Shown here in pieces: positions 9,234-20,678 of a stretch of DNA of 64,000 nucleotides; the stretch's first letter is position 1; the number at the start of each line of letters is the position of its first letter. A program made the position numbers and the translations under genes. Location of the stretch: positions 12,666,001 to 12,730,000 of the forward strand of contig JAKSXM010000040.1 of assembly GCA_022575985.1 (NCBI GenBank). Direction: 5' to 3'. The notes beneath the pieces were generated by a model that did no database searches, was not told the origin of the DNA, and saw only the letters and a program-made list of their open reading frames with translations. Source of the stretch: Anagrus nilaparvatae. Its lineage: Eukaryota; Arthropoda; Insecta; Hymenoptera; Mymaridae.

Positions 9234-10859
9234 ATGGCGGAAAATGATGGTAAGTTTTAAAAAATTAATTACATGCATGTAAATATAAGTGATGTGAAAA
9301 ATATAAAGACGCGATATTTTTGGCGCGTTATTTTTTATGAATATACATATGTAGTTGTATACATACAAGTCGATATCGATTAAGACGTGTTAAATAAAAT
9401 TCGTTTTTTTTCTCGAAAGTTCAATAAAATTAGAAAATGAAATTTTGCCGGTTTTATTTTGTGCGAGCTGAGACGACGAGTATATGCCGGCTACATTTTT
9501 TTCCCGCCGATTCGTAAATATACATGTAGTATATGCGAGTGTGTGTGTTTGATGAGAAACCGCGCATTTTCTTTTCTATATTTTATCTTTCTCTCTCTAA
9601 ATAAATCACATATATGCTATGTCGCGGACGCGCGCTTACATATATTGGATTTGCAGACGCTGTGTAATACTAAGAATTTAAATTCGGAGAGATACAAAAA
9701 AAAACTTTCGTATGAGAAAAAAAAATAAAACGAATTTTGTAAAATTTTAAAATTTAACGGATGTGAAAAAAATTAAAAAAATTAATTTTTTTATGACGAG
9801 ATAAGTAAAAAGAGTAAATTTAACGGTAAATAGCTGAGAAATTTGTCGCGCGGATTTTTTTTCCCGCTTATTAACAAAATTTTAAAATTGCTGTATGTGT
9901 ATGCGTGTGCATGTGTCCTGTATGTGCTAACATATACAAGCATGAGCGTTAAAATTTTTTTAATTTTTTTATTCAATTTTATTATTTAATGATAAATAAA
10001 TAAATAGAGTGTATGTACATACGTACATACACAGCATGTAGATACATAGAAAGATGAGAATTTATGTGTTATTTTTTAAATAAACATAAAATTTTGATGT
10101 TTTTTTTATGAAATATTTCAGATAGACAAAAACTATCACTTCTTTTATTATTCCACTATGAAAATCTGGGATTGAGAGAGGCTCTTCCTGAAGATATAGT
10201 CACGGTCAGAGCAGACGAGGATGTGATCCGTCTAGTTACAGAAGGCGGAAGAGAATATAAGATAGGTGTGTGGTATATTTAGTACCATTTTTTTTGATAA
10301 GTTTTATTTTGAGATTGAGATAATTTTTTTTGTGACGTTAATTTTTTTAATTAATTAAAAAAAAATAATAATAACAATGACTAAGTGGAATTAAAAAAAA
10401 AAAAATTAACTAATATATATATATATATACAAAATTTTTTTTATTCGTGAATTTTTTTTAACTTTTCAACACTTTGCTGGTTTGCTGGTATATGAGGATT
10501 TATTGTGTTCATAAATTTTCTTTACTTGCAAAATTGATCTTAAATACATATTCTGTTCATATGTACGATAGATCAATCATTCCTAAAAATCATACTTGTG
10601 TTCAGTAGATTAATACGGAATTTTCTCTTAACAAAAATACTAAAAATTTTATTTCTCCTAACTAGCGGCTTCTGAAATTGGAGAAAGCGATTTAAAAATG
10701 ATCGTGAAAGCTATCGACGATATCGAATCGCAAGAAGGAAAGTTGGAGATTCCTACTCAAATCCAGCGCAAGACGGTTGGGGACAAAGATGATGAGATGC
10801 TAAATGCAAATAAAAATGAGACTGCAAGAAGAGAAGAAGAGATTGATAGTTCAGATTAG
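9234..10859 (+). CDS. gag: Copia-1 gag N-terminus, three spliced exons (9234-9249, 10122-10265, 10666-10859)
   Basis: Exon 1 is ATG plus four more codons and a G, ending at a consensus donor (G|GTAAGT). Exon 2 follows a pyrimidine/AT-rich tract and ATTTCAG and ends G|GTGTGT. Exon 3 follows CTAACTAG. All junctions are phase 1 and the joined reading stays open: exon 2 contains an LLLLFHYENLGL segment and exon 3 an LKMIVKAIDDIESQEGKLE segment. A TAG at 10857-10859 ends this frame. Coding similarity then continues in another frame from about 10880, implying one nonsense change and one small indel before the main gag frame. A weakly similar N-terminal region exists in Copia-2. Exon calls are inferred from splice signals and frame; no transcript was seen. 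Confidence 0.6.
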
Positions 10860-12660
10860 CTTCTTGCAGATGCGTCTTCTCTGAAAAAATTACCGAGACC
10901 CCACCAGTCGGTAAAAATAAACCTATTATTAAAAGTGTTGAACATGGTGGTTTCTTGCTGCAGAAGAACCATGATGTATTTAAAATTAATAAAACTAATA
11001 GAAATCTTTCTATTTCAGATGAAAATTCAAAAGCTAAAGATGAGAAAAAGAAAAGGTTAGATGCGTTATTAGACAAGAAAATTAAAAAGATGATGGACGA
11101 GAAAATTAAAAAATTAGCTGACGAGATAACAGAAGAGTACAAGAATCAGTTCGAAACCTGGAGAAAACAATAGCAAGTTGATCTACAGAGTTTCACTGAT
11201 CACGTAGATGATGTGGTATTTCAAGTTGATGAAAAGATACATAATCTTAAAGAAGAGAAAGATGAGGTCAAAAACTTAAAGGCTGAGATTGAAACCTTGA
11301 AGAGAAAGATTCAAGTCTTGGAAAGACGTGACGCTAAGCGAGATGAGGTAAGACTTACAGATAATCTTAATGTGTTTAATTCAACGATGTTACCTGAAAC
11401 GACGCGTACTCCTAATCTCAATGATATTAAATCATTAATTGCTGATGAGGTTAAAAAGTTAAATCAAAGTAATATTTCATTTAGAAACGAGTCAATTAAC
11501 GGTGAGTTTATTGTTAAAGATTTAAAAGACGCGATTAAGACCGGATTGTCACCTAGAGACTTAGGTGCACGACGTGATTATAAACTAACAACTAAATGGC
11601 GATTTGAACATTTTATGGATTATTTTGGTTCGGAACTTAGAACTAAAGGATTGTTATATGTGATAGATCCTAAAGTAGAAGCAAATAAAGATCTTGATGA
11701 GAAAACGAAAGAAGATCATAGATATACAGTTCTGGATATCTTAATTAATCGTATAGATAAGATCTATCACAATAAAATACTTGATTTAAAAGATCCGGGA
11801 AAAATGTTAGAAAAGATTAAAGAATTAAAAAGATGTGAAAACAATATGACTTCCGTAGACTTAAGAAAGCAATTGTATAATGTACAGTATCGCCCCAATA
11901 AAGAAAAGACTACAGAGTTCTAGGATCGATTTGATGAGATTGTAAGAAATTACAATAATATCCCAGGTGCTCCGCCTTTATCGGATCAAGAGATCCGAGA
12001 CGCGTTTTATCAAGTCATCGAGAAAAATTTACCTCAGGTACATCAGTTGGATTACTTAAACACAAGTTTAACTGGTAATAGATTGTCATATGATGACTTG
12101 AAACGTTATCTTATACAGATTGATGCGCAAAGAAGAGTTGATGGGTCAAATAGGGCAACATCTGGGCAATCTAGTTAAGTCTTAGCGGAACGACCAGTGG
12201 ACAACAACGAGATGCGATGCTATAACTGTGATGTTTATGGTCACATAGGAAAGCAGTGTAATCGTACAGATGGGAAAAAGATGTGTTATGGATGTGATCA
12301 GTTTACCAATCATAAAAGCTATAACTACCCCAAACGACGAGAAGAGAATAACAGAAGGCAGGAAATTTTTAATAGACGAGGCAATAACAATAATAATAAC
12401 AATAATGGTGGTGGTCGGGGTTTTAAAAGAAAGAGTGGCGATTCAAATAACGAATCAAACAACAAACGGCCTAAGTCTAGTAATCAAAGAGGTCGGGGAA
12501 ATTTTAGAGGACGAGGTAGAGGAGGTTATAAACCAACAGGTACAAACTAAGAAAATAAGAGTCCAGAAAGACCAGGTAATTCAAATCTTTTGCATGCTTT
12601 AAATGTAGATATAATTAAATATAATGACGTGACATAAATAAAATCCACCAATCAAAATAA
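10850..12660 (+). pseudogene. gag: Copia-1 gag main body with CCHC knuckle, several in-frame stops
   Basis: A single frame runs from about 10850 with stops at 11171, 11921, 12176, 12548 and 12635 but no frameshift. After a Lys/Glu-rich coiled-coil region (DEKIHNLKEEKDEVKNLKAE) comes a copia-type Gag with WRFEHFMDYFGSELRTKGL and LKRCENNMTSVDLRKQLYN, shared closely with Copia-2. The knuckle CYNCDVYGHIGKQC fits C-X2-C-X4-H-X4-C. A second knuckle is degraded (its last Cys is lost), whereas Copia-2 still has it. An Arg/Gly/Asn-rich tail follows. The stop at 11921 replaces a Trp that Copia-2 keeps. Confidence 0.9.
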
Positions 12661-15600
12661 ATTATTAGCAGAGTTCTTAGCCGATTCAGGAGCTACAGAA
12701 CATCTGACAAATTCGAAATTAATTTTTAAAACCTTAGATGCGAATCAAAGCAATATCATACAATGCGCAAATAAAGATGAGTCCGCGAATATCGATTCGG
12801 AGGGAGTAGGTTCTATAGAAGCCGAGAATGATGAGAATACGATAAGATTAAATACTGTAATATGTGCGGAAGGGTTATCTGAAAATTTACTCTCTCTTAG
12901 AAAATTTGCTGATGAGGGATTAGCTATTTATTTAGATAACGAAAAAATCGACATTTACGATCCCGTATCTAATAAATTATTTATTTCTGGCATTTATGAT
13001 AAGCCTTATTGGAAAATTAAATTTCAAATTGATAAGTCTAACATGCAAAATGATATTAAATTAGAAACCCTGAATAATAAAATAATAGCATATTTAACAA
13101 CTCGAAGCAAACGCCAGTATAACATAGCCAATAAAAATACAAATTGTAGTATAGATGAGATTGAAAATGTAAATATGTTTGAAAATCAAAATAACTCTGA
13201 TGAAAATATTGAGATGAGAGATGCCGTTGAAACAGAAAACATTGTAGATTTACGTGATTCTGTTCTAGAAACTAGTGTAATCGATAGAGTTTTACACAAT
13301 CCTGACGAGCCATCTTCTGACAAAGAAATGGAATGCAAAACGGACTTGGATATAAATATTTGGAAAAATTATAATCAATTTATTAAACAAAACAAAGCGA
13401 TGTTATGGCACGTGAGATTAGGTCATACATCAATTGATTATTTAAAGAGACTTCAAAAGCTCTTCCCTGAAAACACAGAGTTGAATAACGTGAAATTTGA
13501 CAAGACAATTCTAGATTGCGAGGTGTGTTTGATAGCAAAGATGAGAAAATTACCTTTTAATTCAATAAGACTTAAAGCAAGTGAACCCTTACAAATTATT
13601 CATTCAGATATTATGGGTCTTATGACTCCTAAAGCATATCCTAAGAGGTATCGCTTTATTTCAGTCTTTATTGATGATTACTCAAAGGTGGCTATGGCGT
13701 ATGCTATCAAAACTAAAGATGAGACCGGAAAATGTCTTAAATCATTTATTAAGAGTGCTAGAAACATGCTAGGACGAGATGCGAAAGTTTGTTACCTTAG
13801 ATCTGATCAAGGTACTGAATTTACTGGAGGAGAAACTAAAAATTACATAGTCCAGCTAGGTGCAGAATTACAACTTGCTTGTCCTGATACTCCTCAACAT
13901 TACGGTTCGGCTGAGAGATTTAATCAAACAATTCAGAAAAAGGTGCGTTCTTATATGTATGATGCGAAACTTCCTGAAAACATGTGGGACTTGGCTTTAG
14001 GCGCAGCTGTGTACGCTCACAATCGAACTCCCCATAAATCTCTTGATATGAATATACCATTGCGTGTATATAATAATAAGTTTAAAATAAACTTAAATCA
14101 AATCAAACGATTTAGTTGCTTAGATTACATGATAATTCAGAGAAGAAACGGCCCTAAATTTAGAAAAGTAGCGATGAGAACGATTTTGGTTGGTTATAAA
14201 TCCATCGGTTACATTTTACTTAAGCCTGAAGAGGGTAAATTCTATGGAAGCCGAGATGTGAGATTTAATGAGAAATTGGTTTTTGGAGACAAATATAGGA
14301 AAAATGATATTGTTAATTGGGAAACTGCATTTGATGAGATTGACAAAGAGGAATGGTTCGTAGAATTTAACAAAGAATCTAACAGTAGTAACGATGAGAT
14401 GCAAAGAACGGAGGGAGTAGTGAAGAGAAAAAGGGGTAGACCAAAGAAAACAGTAGTACTAAAAGATGTGAATGCATCAGATGATGAGACTGAAATTATA
14501 GAAGATGAGTCCTATCATGCGTTACTTACAAGAATAAATAAAGATCTAGTTTCTTATAGGAAAGCTATGCGATCGACTGAGAAAAGAAAATGGAAATTGG
14601 CCATTCTAGACGAATTAGAATCTACAAATAAAAATAACGTTTGGAAAATCGTTGAGAGACCAAAGTCAGATCAAAATGGTCGTAGACCAGATATTATAGA
14701 TTCTAGATGGGTATTAAAGAAAAAGACAGAGATAGGTGGCAATGTTAAGCATAAGACGAGGTTAGTTATTCGAGGGTTCAAAGATAAGAATGAATATGAT
14801 TTACGTGAAACATATGCCCCTGTTTCTAGACTCGCACTAATACGTTCAGTGCTGGCTATTATAAATAAATATGATCTCGATGTGTGTCAAATGGACGTGA
14901 AAACAGTATTTCTCAATGGAGAAATCGATAATGAAGTTTTCATGGAAATTCCAGAGGGAATAGATGTGTAAGACAAGTTTAGAGCAAATAATGTCTGTAA
15001 GATTCAGAAGGCATTATATGGGTTGAAAATAAGTCCTAAGAAGTGGTATGAACGCTTTTCTAAAGCAGCTTCAAAAATCGGACTTTCAGCTCACACAAAT
15101 GAACCATGTTTGTTCACTTGGTAAGAAAATAATAAATTTGTAATAATAAAATTATATGTTGACGATATGCTCATAGCCAGCAACGATGCGAATAAATTAG
15201 AACAAATAATGATGAGTCTGAAAAAGGAATTTGAAATGACCGATCTGGGAGAACCGAAAAGTTTTCTTGGTATAAATATCGAACGTAAAAGAAAAGATAA
15301 AATAATTAATTTGACTCAGGAAGATTATATAAATAAAATGCTTAAGCGATTTGGGTTTAGTGAAACTCGTTCACAAAGAACTCCAATGGTCACTCGAAAA
15401 ACTGCAAATCGAAAAAGACGAGATCGAGAAGAGAATGATGATGATGAGACACTTGCAAAAACAGCCACGGAAGAAATCTTTCAATACAGGGAAGCCGTAG
15501 GCTCGCTATCATATTTAGCTAACGTGACGAGGCCTGACATAATGTACGCTGTGAATGTGTTGAGTAGACACCAAATAAACCCTACTCAAGATGATTATGA

Positions 15601-16141
15601 TATGATCATAAGAGTATTTCGATATCTCAAAGGCACTACAACTGTAGGTTTGAGATACACTGGAAAAGAAAATGACATTCAAGCATTTTCAGATGCAAGT
15701 CATGCCGATTGTAAAGGCTCATTAACAACATGTGGATATGTTATTAAATTGTTAGGAGACTCAGTTGCTTGGAAGACTAGAAAACAAACATATGTTTCTT
15801 TGTCTAATTGTGAAGCTGAGTATGTTACGATGAGTATTGCATGTCAAGACTTAATTTCGTTGTATAACTCGTTAAAATTGATCTTAAACGATCTACTACT
15901 TCCAATGACTCTCTGGTGTGATAATAGTGCTGCTATAGACTGCACTGAGATGAGTCGCAATAATAAATTGTGACATATGATAGAAGTGAAGGCAGATTAT
16001 GTCAAAGACTGCGTTAGTACAGGTTTAGTTGAAATACAATGGGTTCCTTCTAAAGAACAGCTTGCGGATATTTTTACTAAGCCATTACTATTTGTCTTAC
16101 ATAATAAATTGACTAATATGATTCTAAACTTGGAAAATTAG
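12661..16141 (+). pseudogene. pol: Copia-1 pol: protease, integrase, reverse transcriptase, RNase H
   Basis: The frame is the same as gag, as usual for copia polyproteins. The protease motif ADSGATEHL is at about 12680. Integrase shows the HHCC pair (WHVRLGH ... CEVC) and the catalytic set [14 protein letters not shown] and the late Glu in YGSAERFNQ. Reverse transcriptase carries RWVLKKK, the motif A block VCQMDVKT, and the YVDD box near 15156. RNase H shows FSDASHADCKG and SNCEAEYV. Stops interrupt at 14969, 15122 and 15971, and no indel is needed across 3.4 kb. Real termination is at 16139-16141, about 100 bp before the 3' LTR. Confidence 0.95.
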
Positions 16142-16225
16142 ATATGGATGAGAATATATTTATAATTTGGAATTTTGTTTGATTGTTTGTTTCAGGTGCT
16201 AAGTGAGAAGTTCAGGATACGCTGG

Positions 16226-16239
16226 AGACCGGGAGGGAG
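16226..16239 (+). promoter_or_regulatory. Copia-1 polypurine tract
   Basis: GAGACCGGGAGGGAG abuts the 3' LTR and would prime plus-strand DNA synthesis. The equivalent tract of Copia-2 is similar (GGAAGGGAG). Confidence 0.85.
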
Positions 16240-16553
16240 TGTTAGAGTGATCGTTCTCCGCTCTCCTTCTCTCTCTCTCTCTTTCTACTGGGCATTGTGT
16301 GTGTCTACAAGTCCCCACCTACATGCGACACCTAGTCGGTCAGTCAGTCTGTCTTGTACAGTTGAACGATACGTATCATGTGTTATTTGTCGTGTCTTAA
16401 TTTAACGTTTTGTAATAAATAAATAAATAGATGTGTTAATTAACTGATGAGTAAATAGATGTGTTTTAATAAACTTTATTATTAATAAATAAAATAAGTG
16501 TATTTTATTTAATTGACCTAAAACCACGCTCTGCAACCTTTTATATCCTATCA
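16240..16553 (+). repeat. Copia-1 3' LTR
   Basis: This 314-bp LTR matches the 5' LTR, but the AAATAGATGTG area is duplicated (28 bp extra near 16435-16462). It ends CCTATCA and is followed by the TSD CATAA. Confidence 0.95.
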
Positions 16554-16847
16554 CATAAAAATATATGTATATGTAGTCGTTTAAAAGAAAAATCAAGTAT
16601 ATTATTAAGCAATTAGTAATAGCTTAGTTCAAAATAATTATTACTTATATACTCATAATTAAATATTTATTTGGAATTACAAAAACTGCTTTTTATGAAT
16701 AAATTAATAATTAATAGGTCTTTTATTTTTAATCTTAGATTTACAATTTAACTTTACAATTAAATCCTTATACTCAAGTTTTCAAAGAGAGGAGAGTAGA
16801 TATCCTTAATTTTAACTCATAATAGATACCTTTGCATTTAATTAACT

Positions 16848-17991
16848 ATGGAGTTCAAGAATTTAATAGTAAATAATTATAAGCAATATATAGCTTTACG
16901 AAATTGTGAAGTTGAAAATTATGATAAAATAAGCTGCATCAACTAAAATCGAAACATGAATTAGAAAGATTTGAAATTAATAATTTAATTAAAGATTACG
17001 AAAATCCAATTCATATTGTAACAGAAACTATATTTAATTTTGAACAGGAAAGAAACATTTTCAAGGTAAAAAATTTATATTCAGCCAAAGAATTGATAAG
17101 AACCATTAAAACATTCAAGGGTAAAGATGATTGTGGATTAGAACACTTTATCAAATCTATTGAATGGGCAAGAACTCACTTCAACCAGACATATTTATTG
17201 CTACGTATTATAATAGCTGAAAAAATTCAAAATGATGCAGAGCTAGCAATTAGATTCGAACATATTGATTCATTTGAAAAACTTTTTGATACATTGCGTA
17301 AAAATTTAAAATACAATACTTCAATTGATATTTGTAAACACAATTTATACACAATTTGTCAGAATAACACTACAGTAGATAATTATAACAATAGATTTTT
17401 TAAATGTTTCCAAGAATTATGATACGCAACTCAAGCAAATTACAATACCTCATAATACCAAGAATTAGCTTTAGATATTAGGAAAAAAGAAGCTACTGAA
17501 AAATATATTAGTAATTTGGACTACAATATTGCTTACATTCTCAGACCAAGCAAACCTAATAATCTAGCTTATGCATTTAAAGAGGCTTTAGAAATTGAGC
17601 TTTTTATTCTTCAGAAAAAACAAGCTCATCATAATATAGAAAAACATCGAATCAATTTTTTTTCAGAAAAAGGCAACCATTTTATAAATAAGAACAATAT
17701 ATCAAAAAACAATATCTAAAATACTCAGGCTTGTAATCCTAGTAAGGAGGTGAGAAAATCAAGACAACAAGTTCAAAGTCTTTGCGCAATATCCAGCGCT
17801 ACTACAAGACAATCAGAAATTTCTAAAAATAAAATACAAACTGTTCACCCTAATCTAGCAAATCATGCACTGAAAGAAAATATGATAATAAGGAATAATA
17901 AGTATGTTAATTCTCATGATGATGCAATAGCGAAAAATGATCTAAAAGCTCCTATTTCAAAATCTCTAAATACACTAAAAACAAAAAACTG
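16848..17991 (+). pseudogene. Decayed gag-like gene (Ty3/gypsy-like)
   Basis: The reading starts at ATG 16848 (MEFKNLIVNNYKQY) and needs a shift near 16945. It then continues through FKGKDDCGLEHFIKSIEWA at about 17105-17160 and FEKLFDTLRKNLKYN, ending with EIELFILQKKQAHHN near 17600. The order of an F-x-G start, an L-x-x-FI-x-x-I motif, and a late block before a basic tail resembles the capsid part of insect gypsy-group Gags. Stops occur around 17420, 17452, 17717 and 17990. No zinc knuckle, LTR or pol was found. The family assignment is by resemblance only. Confidence 0.5.
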
Positions 17992-18045
17992 AAAACGTAC
18001 GATCTATCAGTCGATGAAACCGGATCTAAAAGTAAAAATATACAT

Positions 18046-19194
18046 TTGAAAAATTCTCAAAACAAAAAAGAACTTTGTTCAGAATTAGACACACAAGTAA
18101 CACATTATATTAAACAGTCAAGCAAAAAAGAAATATATTCAAATAGCATACCCGATTCAAAGAGTAAGATTATAAAATCTGAGTGTAATCAGAATGTAAG
18201 CAGAATGCACGATTCAGCTGAAAAATTTAACCATCATGGATTAGGTACAAAAGCAATAACTGATTTGAGTAGCTTAAAACAAGAAAGATCAAATTAAACC
18301 TTAAAGGGTGGAGAAATTGAACATGAGAAATCCGTAACCTCAAATGTAAATCATATCAAACACTCTCATTATTTCACTGACAGTTTGAACGAAATAAAAT
18401 TATTAAACAAAATTACTGACTTGAAAGCTGTTATGAATAAGGTAACATCAAATGAAGAAAAGCAAGAAACAAAAGTAAACAGCTTAAATGCTAACAGTTT
18501 GCAAATAACTATTAAACAAAATAAAACACTAAATCTCGATAAAGCATTACTAACAAATAATAAATTCAACAAAAATAGGAATTCCATGTTGGATTATAAA
18601 ATTAATTATAAACATTTAACCAAACAAGAAAGAAATCAAAAGAAATCTAAAAATAGTAAATCAAAAATAATAGTCTTTAAGTTTGGCATTTTGCGAAAAA
18701 TTAGAGTTAACTTACACAGAATGAAAATTGTAAAAAGAGCCAAACAATACAATAAATATAAAATGAATATTAATCTACTAGATAAATTGAAAAATATAAT
18801 AGGAATTAAGCAAAGCATAAAATACAATAATATAATAAACCTTAGGAAATCAGTAATGAAATATTTAGGTAAATCAAAACTTACTAATCATATAGTCACT
18901 TTCAATAATCGAATGTCTTCAAAAACATTTAGAAATGTATTTAAAAATTGCAATAACAACCTAATACAAACAGAAAACTCAAATAAATTAATATTATATT
19001 CTAAGTCGCATATTGATAACAATAAATTTCCTCAAGTCAATAGTCTAAAGCCAATGTATGAAAAAAGATTTCATATTCAATGGCTAATTGATAAAAACAA
19101 AGAACAAAGATTTTCTTCAAATTCTCTTAAGTCAAAAATTTTTAGAAATAGTGAATTTAATACAAGAAATGTACAGCTTTTTATTCATGCATAG
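18046..19194 (+). CDS. Two Lys/Asn-rich ORFs of unknown function (18046-18297 and 18385-19194)
   Basis: Both ORFs follow the gag-like remnant on the same strand. The second has 269 residues and is strongly basic, with repeated Lys/Asn/Ile/Ser clusters and several QKKSKNSKSK-like patches. I see no catalytic motif, membrane segment or knuckle. They could be the disordered tail of the same retroelement's polyprotein broken by stops, since composition and strand agree. In AT-rich DNA such codon content can also arise by chance, but a 269-codon open frame is unlikely to be pure chance. Confidence 0.35.
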
Positions 19195-19391
19195 TATATT
19201 TATAATTCAATTATTTATTATCCGGTAAATTGATTAAATTATAACTTATAGAATTTTTTAATTCAATAAATAATAGAATTTGAATAATATATATCTTAAG
19301 AGCAAATTTATCAATAAGTTAACTTCTGATTCTCTTATTAGATCAGTATATAGTATTTGATCATTAATTTCCTTTAAAAATATAAAATATT

Positions 19392-19632
19392 TAATTTAAA
19401 ATTTTTAAATATACCAAGATAAATACATGAAATGTATTAAATACATGAAATGTATTTATTAAATGATCTTTAACGAACAATAACCTTGTAATTGATAGAA
19501 AACTATCAATTTGTAGAATACATCAGATATTTTTAATATCAAGAATGCATCTAACCATTTAATTAAAAATGGATTTTTTTATTTAATTATAAATAAATTT
19601 TAAAATTAAAATTATTTTTGAAAGAAAAAAAT
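19392..19632. repeat. Duplicated ~240-bp segment, copy 1
   Basis: It matches 19831-20079 in the same orientation with only a few differences, from aaatttttaaatataccaag to gaaagaaaaa. It contains the small hairpin AAATACAT-gaa-ATGTATTT. The tRNA-shaped gene starts immediately after it. Confidence 0.9.
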
Positions 19633-19633
19633 G

Positions 19634-19706
19634 CTCTTCAAGCCGGGCTCGAACCGGCGACCTTTTGTTTTCATGACAAGTGCTCTACCATCTGAGCTAT
19701 TGAAGA
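19634..19706 (-). tRNA. tRNA-shaped gene with abnormal anticodon loop (isotype unresolved)
   Basis: The 73-nt minus-strand sequence folds fully: acceptor TCTTCAA/TTGAAGA, D stem GCTC/GAGC, T stem GCCGG/CCGGC with loop TTCGAGC, and a 5-nt variable region. A-box (TAGCTCAGATGG) and B-box (GGTTCGAGCCC) promoters are intact. The anticodon loop is CATGAAA, giving TGA at positions 34-36 but A instead of the near-universal U at 33; the anticodon stem keeps 4 of 5 pairs. TGA would be tRNA-Ser, which should have a long variable arm, absent here. The body most resembles eukaryotic tRNA-Tyr. It is either a pseudogene or a tRNA-derived repeat head. Confidence 0.65.
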
Positions 19707-19830
19707 GACGTCAGTCAAGCCCGAAGAACATCTCTTTCATTCAAATATAGGCAATTTTTTGATCAAATTCCAAGTTTTACTATTTAAGTGATTGTAAATA
19801 TATTAGAAATTAATTTAACAACGTTCGCGG

Positions 19831-20079
19831 TAATTTTAAAATTTTTAAATATACCAAGATAAATACATGAAATGTATTAAATACATGAAATGTATTTATT
19901 ATATGATCTTTAACGAACAATAACCTTGTAATTAATAGAAAACTATCAATTTGTGGAATACATCAGATATTTTTAATATCAAGAATGCATCTAACCATTT
20001 AATTAAAAATGGATTTTTTTATTTAATTTTAAATAAATTTTAAAATTAAAATTATTTTTGAAAGAAAAAAAAAATGCTT
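19831..20079. repeat. Duplicated ~240-bp segment, copy 2
   Basis: This is the second copy of 19392-19632. It too ends at an A-run, but is followed by TGCTTGAAGAGCA, which repeats in inverted form the acceptor-stem sequence that follows copy 1. Confidence 0.9.
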
Positions 20080-20678
20080 GAAGAGCATCATTTCACCCTG
20101 ATTTCAGTGAGCCCTGCGGCGTTCGCTCCATGACTAGTCAAGAAGCTTTTTTTTTTTGTTCAGAGCTTCCCTGACTAACCTAAAATCTAATTAAATTGCA
20201 CAAGTGTGTAAGTCCCAGGAGCAGATGTCTGGGTGGATGTCGTATTCTTTCTTGCAGTGCAAATCGAATGATCGAACGGCACGTGCTGTTTTCACCTGGT
20301 GATCATTTGATTATCTGTGGAAGTAATCTTACTTTTGTAAGAATCATTGGGATCTTGATCAATCGCTAGAAATGGCTTATGAGGATCCTGCTAATACGAC
20401 GGGTAAAATATCGTATTATGTCAGCAGACATTAGATCTGTAGGACTCGCAACGGTCACCCCCCTGTGTCTTGTACCCAGGGTGAGGATTGCTGCGGGTCT
20501 GAATCCCCGGTCCTATTATCTCACCACTTTTTCCCATTTCATTACAGGTACAGTAATTACAATAGTTCTTTACAGGTTTTTTCTTTTTTCCAGGTTATCA
20601 CATCGCACAGAGGGTACCCTTACCCGCATTCATTTAAGGGCGCTTAGCACAGTGACACAGGCTATTTAACTAACAAAT

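Larger units (their letters stand above)
8728..16553 (+). mobile_element. Copia-1: complete Ty1/copia LTR retrotransposon
   Basis: Two LTRs (8728-9013 and 16240-16553) begin TGTTAGAG and end CCTATCA. The element is flanked by an exact 5-bp TSD, CATAA, at 8723-8727 and 16554-16558, as expected for copia integrases. Between them lie a primer site, an unusually long (1.7-kb) leader, gag, protease, integrase, reverse transcriptase and RNase H in copia order, then a purine tract. The coding frame carries eight in-frame stops after 10955, so the copy is dead. The right LTR has a 28-bp internal duplication that the left LTR lacks. Confidence 0.95.

Noticed and set aside
18385..19194. Envelope gene of an endogenous retrovirus
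   Set aside because: No signal peptide, membrane segment, cleavage site or Cys pattern is visible.
19634..19706. Selenocysteine or bacterial tRNA
   Set aside because: Arms have standard 7/5 lengths without long variable arm; no CCA is encoded, and the surrounding DNA is eukaryotic repeat.
20379..20669. 96-codon ORF at the start of LINE-1
   Set aside because: It lies in the LINE leader, overlaps a second frame, and shows no domain; it is more likely untranslated leader.
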